Assembly: GCA_030039005.1 (NCBI GenBank)
Contig: JASHQT010000053.1
Location: forward strand, 1-32,519
Reading direction: 5' to 3'
DNA from: Bryobacteraceae bacterium
GTDB lineage: Bacteria > Acidobacteriota > Terriglobia > Bryobacterales > Bryobacteraceae
Length of the DNA stretch: 32,519 nucleotides
Shown: piece after piece, positions 25,947 to 32,519 of the stretch
Numbering within the stretch: position 1 is the stretch's first letter
How the letters are laid out: each line of letters begins with the position of its first letter
Notes under the pieces: model-generated
Databases searched by the model: none
The model's input: only the letters and a program-made list of their open reading frames with translations
What the model was told of the DNA's origin: nothing
Translations under genes and position numbers: made by a program

Positions 25947-25964
25947 TGCTGTTAGCCTAACATT

Positions 25965-27782
25965 GTGACTCCCTTGGAAGAGTACCGCGCGCGCCTGGGT
26001 GAGCGGCGTCAGGTAGCTCAGCAGCTCGAGCGCCAGTTTCGACGCATCGGTAATGTGCGGCTTGCCGCCGGGATCGCCGCGGTAGGCGTCGCTTTCCTGG
26101 TGTTCGGAGAAGTCTGGATCTCGGTGTGGTGGCTGTTGGTCCCGATCGCCGTGTTTGCGGTCCTGGTGGGCGTGCACGCCCGAATTGTGGAACGGCTGGA
26201 ACGCGCAAAACGCGCCATCCAGTTTTATGAGAGAGGCATCGCGCGCCTGGAGGACCACTGGGCGGGCAGCGGAGAAGCGGGCGAGCGTTTTCGCAATCCC
26301 CAGCATCTTTATGCGGAGGACTTGGATCTGTTCGGCAAGGGGTCGCTGTTCGAATTGCTCTCGCTCGCGCGAACACGCTCGGGCGAAGATTCCCTGGCGC
26401 GCTGGCTACTGGAACCGGGTTCCATCGAAGACGTCTCTATCCACGAAATCCAGGTGCGTCACGAAGCCATTCGGGAGCTCCGCGGCATGCTGGATTTGCG
26501 CGAAGATTTAGCCGTGCTGGGCGCCAGCGTGCGCGCGGGACTAGAGCCCGATGCCGCGGCGCGCTGGGGCGATGCGCCGGAAGTCCGGTTCCCGGCTGGA
26601 ACTCGCTACATCGCGCCATTGTTTGGAGCAGCGGTCGTGATTACGTTTGCCCTGTACATGGCCAGCGTGTTTACGCGCACGCCGTTTCTGATCGTGCTGC
26701 TCGCGGAAATGGCCTACGCCTTCTTCGTGGTGGGCACGGCTACCCGGCACGTGGTGGATGCCATGGAATCGCCCGCGCACGATCTGCTGTTGCTCGCCGC
26801 ACTCCTGGCGCGTTTGGAGCGCGAGAGTTTTCACGCGCCGCTGCTCCAGGATTTGCAAGCGCGATTGAAAACCCCATCGGAAACCAATAACGAACAGACG
26901 GCGGCGGCGCAAATCGCGCATCTCGGCAAGCTGGGCGAGCGTCTGGACTGGACCGAGAACATGATCTTCGGGCCCATCGCCTTCGCGCTCTTGTGGACCG
27001 CACAGGTGGCCGTGGCGATCGAGCGCTGGAGAAAGCGGCACGGCCGTCGCATTCGAACGTGGCTCGATACCGCCGGCGAGTTCGAAGCGCTTTGTTCGCT
27101 GGCCGGCTATTCTTACGAGCATCCGGGCGACCCGTTCCCCGAGCTGACCGATGCGCCCGGCGGGTGTTTCGAAGCCGAGGCTCTCGCGCATCCGCTGATG
27201 AAGGAGTCCCAGGCGATCCGCAACGATGTGCGGCTGGGAGGCCAGACGCGGCTGTGGATCGTCAGCGGGTCCAATATGTCAGGGAAGAGCACACTGCTGC
27301 GCACGATCGGGATCAACACCGTGTTGGCCTGGGCCGGCGCCCCGGTGCGCGCCGCTCGCATGAAGATTTCTCCGCTGAGCCTAGGCGCATCGATTCGGGT
27401 GCTGGATTCTCTGCAGGACGGCCGCTCGCGTTTCTATGCCGAGATCACGCGCCTGCGGGAAATTGTGGCTCTGACCGGCGGTGGACGGCCGGTGTTGTTT
27501 TTATTAGACGAGCTGCTCAGCGGCACCAATTCGCACGACCGCCGGATCGGCGCTTCCGCCATCGTGCGGGCGTTGATCGATCGCGGCGCGCTCGGGTTGA
27601 TCACCACGCACGACCTGGCGCTCGCTGACATCGCCGATTCCCTTCCCGGGCGCGCCGTGAATGTTCATTTCGCCGATACGCTGGAACAGGGCGAGCTGCA
27701 TTTCGATTACCGGCTGCAACCGGGCGTGGTGGAGCGCAGCAATGCTTTAGATTTAATGCGCTCGGTGGGACTGCAGGTTTAG
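25965..27782 (+). CDS. Membrane-anchored MutS-family ATPase
   Basis: A 605-residue protein starting at GTG 25965. It has an N-terminal helical hairpin of two transmembrane segments (~31-68), a MutS-core-like region (SLLELLSLARTRSGEDSLARWLL at ~125-150), a second membrane hairpin (~213-258), a helical lever, and a C-terminal MutS ABC-type ATPase domain. Walker A is SGSNMSGKSTLLRTIG (~435-450), followed by a Q-loop/signature region (LQDGRSRFYAEITRLREI), Walker B VLFLLDELLSGTNS (~510-523) and the H-loop LITTHDLAL. The DNA mismatch-binding domain is absent, so mismatch repair is unlikely. Related membrane MutS-like proteins occur in Acidobacteriota and Bacteroidota without assigned function. It is divergent from the Smr gene. 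Confidence 0.88.
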   Translation: MTPLEEYRARLGERRQVAQQLERQFRRIGNVRLAAGIAAVGVAFLVFGEVWISVWWLLVPIAVFAVLVGVHARIVERLERAKRAIQFYERGIARLEDHWAGSGEAGERFRNPQHLYAEDLDLFGKGSLFELLSLARTRSGEDSLARWLLEPGSIEDVSIHEIQVRHEAIRELRGMLDLREDLAVLGASVRAGLEPDAAARWGDAPEVRFPAGTRYIAPLFGAAVVITFALYMASVFTRTPFLIVLLAEMAYAFFVVGTATRHVVDAMESPAHDLLLLAALLARLERESFHAPLLQDLQARLKTPSETNNEQTAAAQIAHLGKLGERLDWTENMIFGPIAFALLWTAQVAVAIERWRKRHGRRIRTWLDTAGEFEALCSLAGYSYEHPGDPFPELTDAPGGCFEAEALAHPLMKESQAIRNDVRLGGQTRLWIVSGSNMSGKSTLLRTIGINTVLAWAGAPVRAARMKISPLSLGASIRVLDSLQDGRSRFYAEITRLREIVALTGGGRPVLFLLDELLSGTNSHDRRIGASAIVRALIDRGALGLITTHDLALADIADSLPGRAVNVHFADTLEQGELHFDYRLQPGVVERSNALDLMRSVGLQV

Positions 27783-27797
27783 TTCATCCGGTGTGGT

Positions 27798-29957
<2,160 letters not shown>

Positions 29958-30060
29958 TCGTCAAACTATCGTCCAAATGTCCTAAATCCTTTAGGCATAG
30001 TAAATTAACTCCACGGAGGGCTACCCAAGACCCCGCCGGAGGAGAGCATGTCTCGGAGTT

Positions 30061-30088
30061 TTAGCCGGCGGAGCGGGTTAGCCGGCGG
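30061..30088. repeat. Short GC-rich direct repeat
   Basis: TTAGCCGGCGG occurs at 30061-30071 and again at 30078-30088, just past the stop codon of the lipoprotein gene at 30092. With CCCCGCCGG at 30031-30039 it could form imperfect hairpins, but no T run follows on the minus strand. It may contribute weak termination; no other role is evident. Confidence 0.5.
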
Positions 30089-30091
30089 GCG

Positions 30092-30829
30092 CTAATCGGC
30101 GATCAGGTGAATGGCTCCGATTCCACCTTCGATATCCAGGTGGATGTTCGCGTTTGCCCGGCCGTAGGCGTCGTTGACATAACGGCCATCCCGTTTTTCA
30201 AGACCACTGACCTGGATGTCGCCAATGCCGCCCTTCACGTCGGCCTCAATTCCCGTTCCGCGGGGCAGATAGACCGTCGCTTCCCCGATTCCGCCGTGAA
30301 TGTGCACCGAATAATCTTGTTTGGGCTGGCCGCGCAAGTCCATTTTCAGCTCGCCCACGCCCATTTCGATATTCACGCGCCGCAACGTAAGGTCCTCCAG
30401 ATCCAGGTGCGATTCGCCCGCGCCGCATTTCACGTCAATATCCAGCGGCTTGTGATCGTTGAAACTGAGGTCCCACTCGTATCGGCGGGTGGATCCGCCC
30501 ACATGGCCTGGCTCTTCCACTTCCAGATGACCGCGGAAACCGCCGGTATTGTAAGAGATTTCCGGACGCAGCCGCAGCCGGTTGTAGGTGAAGCGGCCAT
30601 CCATCAAGTTGTCCGAGCCGCCGTGGACGCGCAACTCTCCGGCTCCCATTCTTAAGTCGACGCGAACCTCCTCGGACTGATCCAAGGGGATGCTGCGTGT
30701 TTCGGTGCGTTCGGGGCCCGGGGGACCAAAGTCCGGACCGCAGGAGATTAATAGAATCGAGCCGGCGGCCAGAGCGCAAAGCCCGCTCGAGGCGCGCGCG
30801 GGCGCCAGAAATTTGGAGCCAATCAACAT
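30092..30829 (-). CDS. Lipoprotein with LiaF/toast-rack-like glycine repeats
   Basis: A 245-residue lipoprotein (lipobox LLISC, Cys near 30). The mature part is beta-rich and built around recurring Gly-x-Gly turns: MGAGELRV, CGAGESHLDL, MGVGELKMDL, GGIGEATVYL, GGIGDIQV and GGIGAIHL, about 20-50 residues apart. This pattern is found in DUF2154/LiaF-like and toast-rack domains. Such proteins are envelope-associated and in Firmicutes linked to cell-envelope stress sensing. The organism here is Gram-negative-like, so function is inferred only. It has its own intergenic region, is not coupled to neighbours, and is followed by a hybrid histidine kinase gene on the same strand 134 bp further on. Confidence 0.85.
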   Translation of the reverse strand: MLIGSKFLAPARASSGLCALAAGSILLISCGPDFGPPGPERTETRSIPLDQSEEVRVDLRMGAGELRVHGGSDNLMDGRFTYNRLRLRPEISYNTGGFRGHLEVEEPGHVGGSTRRYEWDLSFNDHKPLDIDVKCGAGESHLDLEDLTLRRVNIEMGVGELKMDLRGQPKQDYSVHIHGGIGEATVYLPRGTGIEADVKGGIGDIQVSGLEKRDGRYVNDAYGRANANIHLDIEGGIGAIHLIAD

Positions 30830-30993
30830 TGGTTGAACACCCTAATCCAGCATACGTACAATGGCGTGGTGTATGTTCACAAAATTTGCGGATTGGCGAG
30901 ACTCTCTAAGGTCGTTTCCTTAGGCAGATCAGCCCGAAGTCCCACCTCCGCTGCCATTCTTGCCTTAGTACATTTCAATGTGGACGTTCGGTT

Positions 30994-31001
30994 GTTACAC
31001 T
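30994..31001 (+). promoter_or_regulatory. Possible -10 element of the gene at 31010
   Basis: GTTACACT ends 8 bases before the GTG start codon. Initiation at the usual distance would make a leaderless or nearly leaderless mRNA. A weak -35 (TTTCAA, 30973-30978) is 17 bases away. Confidence 0.35.
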
Positions 31002-31009
31002 AGGTCATC

Positions 31010-31990
31010 GTGAGTTCCAGTTCTATAGCCTGCTTGTATTGCAGGAAGAGTATCGGTCCGCTGCGCCGGATGCGGGACCGGAACTTTTGCTCCGCCCAAC
31101 ATCGCCAGAAATATCGTCAAAGCTCCGCCCGCGCAATTCGCGAGGCCGAGGATTTGTACGGGTATGAAGTCGCCGTCAATTCCGATGAGAAAGAGTATAA
31201 ACCGGATCGGCGCGCCGGCCTGGGAACCACGATTTTTGTCGGTATTACCGCAGTAGTATTGGTGCTGGCGCTCTCGCGCATTCCGTCAGCTGGCCACGCC
31301 CCGAAGGGAGTTTCCGCGCTCCCCGATACAAATCCGCACGCCAACCAGGGCGTCGGGTTCGGGCAAGTGCTAGGGAATCTCATCCAGGCTCAAACGGCTT
31401 CCACCTTACGCGACGATTTCCATTCGGGGCTGGGCGGATGGGAAGGGCTAAGGTCGATCGGTTCGGACTGGAAGGTCGAATCGGGTGACGTCCGCCCGGC
31501 GTCCTTGCGGCTGTGGAAACCTTCCACATCGCTTTCCAATTACGAATTCGAGTTCCTGGGCCAGATCGACCGCAAGAGCGTGGACTGGGCTTTTCGCGCC
31601 GCGGACCTGCATAATTACTACGGCACCAAGCTGGTGATTACCGGACCCGGGCCGCTGCCCAACGCCGGCCTGGTTCGCTTCGTTGTGCTGGACGGGCGGG
31701 AGCGCGAGCGCGTGGAGTTGCCGCTTCCTTTGACGCTCCAACGCGGTGTCGACTATAAAGTCCGCATGAGCGTACGCGGGAACCATTTCCTGACCTCGGT
31801 GAATGGGCAGTTGATCAGCTCCTGGATGGACGGCCGGATCAGCCGCGGGGGCGTCGGGTTCTTCTCCGACGATGGCGAAGAGGCGATGCTCAAGTGGGTG
31901 AGCGTGTCGGACCGCGACAGTTTCCTGGCCCGCATGGCCTCGCACTTCTCGCTGATCACGCTTCCCACGGCGGTCGCGGCCGCCCGGTAA
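31010..31990 (+). CDS. Membrane protein with N-terminal zinc finger and lectin-like domain
   Basis: A 326-residue protein of unrecognised family, starting at GTG 31010 (no ribosome site; see the adjacent -10). The N-terminus has C8-x-x-C11 and C27-x3-H31 (CLYC...NFCSAQHRQKY), a compact zinc-finger/treble-clef-like motif. A transmembrane helix (~72-91, TTIFVGITAVVLVLALS) leads through a ~40-residue linker to an extracytoplasmic beta-rich domain (~135-305). That domain (DDFHSGLGGWEG...WKVESGDVRPASLRLWKPS...FLTSVNGQLISSWMDGRISRGGVGFFSDDGE) resembles laminin-G/concanavalin-like jelly rolls (DUF1080 type) that bind sugars. Zinc finger inside, lectin-like outside is inferred from topology. The gene stands alone. 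Confidence 0.8.
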   Translation: MSSSSIACLYCRKSIGPLRRMRDRNFCSAQHRQKYRQSSARAIREAEDLYGYEVAVNSDEKEYKPDRRAGLGTTIFVGITAVVLVLALSRIPSAGHAPKGVSALPDTNPHANQGVGFGQVLGNLIQAQTASTLRDDFHSGLGGWEGLRSIGSDWKVESGDVRPASLRLWKPSTSLSNYEFEFLGQIDRKSVDWAFRAADLHNYYGTKLVITGPGPLPNAGLVRFVVLDGRERERVELPLPLTLQRGVDYKVRMSVRGNHFLTSVNGQLISSWMDGRISRGGVGFFSDDGEEAMLKWVSVSDRDSFLARMASHFSLITLPTAVAAAR

Positions 31991-32118
31991 GGTAAGAGTC
32001 GAGGGGCCGCTCGCATCGGGGGCCTGTCCGGGTGTCGATCGTCCAACTCCCCTTGACAGAGGCTCGCCACCAGAATCGCCGATGCGACGTACCTATTGCA
32101 GCGTAGGCGCTCGGCCGA

Positions 32119-32147
32119 TTCTCAGCCTGATAGTCTATTGATATAGT
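32119..32147 (+). promoter_or_regulatory. Candidate promoter of the TPR gene
   Basis: TTCTCA (32119-32124) and TATAGT (32142-32147) are separated by 17 bases, matching 4 of 6 and 5 of 6 positions of sigma-70 consensus. The predicted start would leave about 10 bases before the ATG at 32165. Confidence 0.4.
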
Positions 32148-32164
32148 CGAAACGGAATTGTTGC

Positions 32165-32519
32165 ATGTGTAGTTGCCGTCGTGGTTGGTTCGTCCTGGCA
32201 GCCCTGTCACTGGGCGCTTCATCAGCCGTCCTAGGAGCCGACTCCAAACAAGCGGAGAAGTCCTATAAGGAGGGCCTGCGCCTGGAAGAGGCTAGCCAGT
32301 GGCGGGAAGCCGAGGCTGCCTACTCGGAGGCCATTCAAGCCGCACCGGACACAGCCGAGTATTTCTTTCATCGCGGGCGCGTGCGTTTTTTCATGACTGA
32401 GTACCCGCAGGCGATCGAGGACTTGAACACGGCCACGCGCCTGGAACCTAAAGACGGCGATGCGTACCTGCTGCTCGCCGACATCGACGACCGCATGCGA
32501 AATCCCGCCAAGGCCGTGG
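32165..32519 (+). CDS. Exported TPR-repeat protein, N-terminal fragment
   Basis: The gene begins at ATG 32165 and runs off the right edge after 118 codons. The start MCSCRRGWFVLAALSLGASS is a signal peptide (cleavage near VLGA). Tetratricopeptide repeats follow: a first repeat around AEKSYKEGLRLEEASQWREA, EAAYSEAIQAAPDTAEYFFH, a second RGRVRFFMTEYPQAIEDLNT with ATRLEPKDGDAYLLLADI, and a third beginning at DDRMRNPAKAV. TPR arrays mediate protein-protein contacts; the partner and any C-terminal domain lie outside the window. There is no upstream neighbour on the same transcript. Confidence 0.85.
   Translation, partial: MCSCRRGWFVLAALSLGASSAVLGADSKQAEKSYKEGLRLEEASQWREAEAAYSEAIQAAPDTAEYFFHRGRVRFFMTEYPQAIEDLNTATRLEPKDGDAYLLLADIDDRMRNPAKAV

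Noticed and set aside
25947..26306. Upstream extension of the Smr frame into the MutS-like gene
   Set aside because: The extra codons are antisense to the well-supported MutS-like N-terminus and contain no domain; a GTG start at 25946 is enough.
32053..32058. TTGACA as the -35 of the TPR gene
   Set aside because: No -10-like hexamer occurs 15-19 bases downstream; the pair at 32119/32142 fits better.

Overview
The window is GC-rich bacterial chromosome, most likely from Acidobacteriota (Solibacter/Bryobacter-like). The evidence is a VWFA-related secreted protein of the acidobacterial type, an orphan MacB-like permease with duplicated halves of the ADOP type, many small signalling modules and secreted S9 peptidases. 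Taxonomy is inference from gene content only. No tRNA, rRNA, CRISPR array or insertion sequence was recognised, and no gene-free stretch exceeds 300 bases.

Left part (1-7.6 kb): two paralogous KdpD/KdpE-like sensor-kinase/response-regulator pairs sit back to back around a short AT-rich intergenic region. A VWA-domain secreted protein, a cytochrome P460-like c-type haem protein (opposite strand) and a LytS/LytTR-type kinase-regulator pair follow. Matching AT-rich boxes lie in the divergent kinase intergenic region and upstream of the VWA gene. They resemble KdpE operators and may mark a small regulon.

7.6-9.3 kb holds the most notable feature: a secreted tandem-cupin plus DUF3179 protein whose frame is interrupted only by a TGA at 8541-8543. 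The TGA falls exactly at the first Cys of the conserved CxxC motif (TW-[C]-x-x-C) and is followed by a 7-bp hairpin at SECIS distance. The best reading is a 555-residue selenoprotein with Sec at position 307. An ADOP-type permease follows.

11.8-14.6 kb: a perR-katG peroxide-stress operon on the minus strand, with an intrinsic terminator behind katG and an operator-like palindrome over the perR promoter.

14.7-21.7 kb: a plus-strand housekeeping run of dinB, khpA, rimM, trmD, rplS, rnhB, a small membrane protein, two tandem lepB genes and a mannose-1-phosphate guanylyltransferase. Many of these genes overlap or nearly touch. rimM has no ATG/GTG/TTG at its proper start and appears to use CTG. 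rpsP, the usual first gene of this cluster, is absent.

21.7-25.9 kb: a minus-strand run of an Smr-domain protein, an ECF sigma factor, a putative membrane anti-sigma factor, a secreted protein of unknown function and an S9 peptidase. A membrane MutS-like ATPase diverges from the Smr gene with 18 nt between start codons. A PAS-PAS hybrid histidine kinase, a lipoprotein with glycine-rich LiaF/toast-rack-like repeats, a zinc-finger/TM/jelly-roll-like protein and the start of a TPR protein complete the window.
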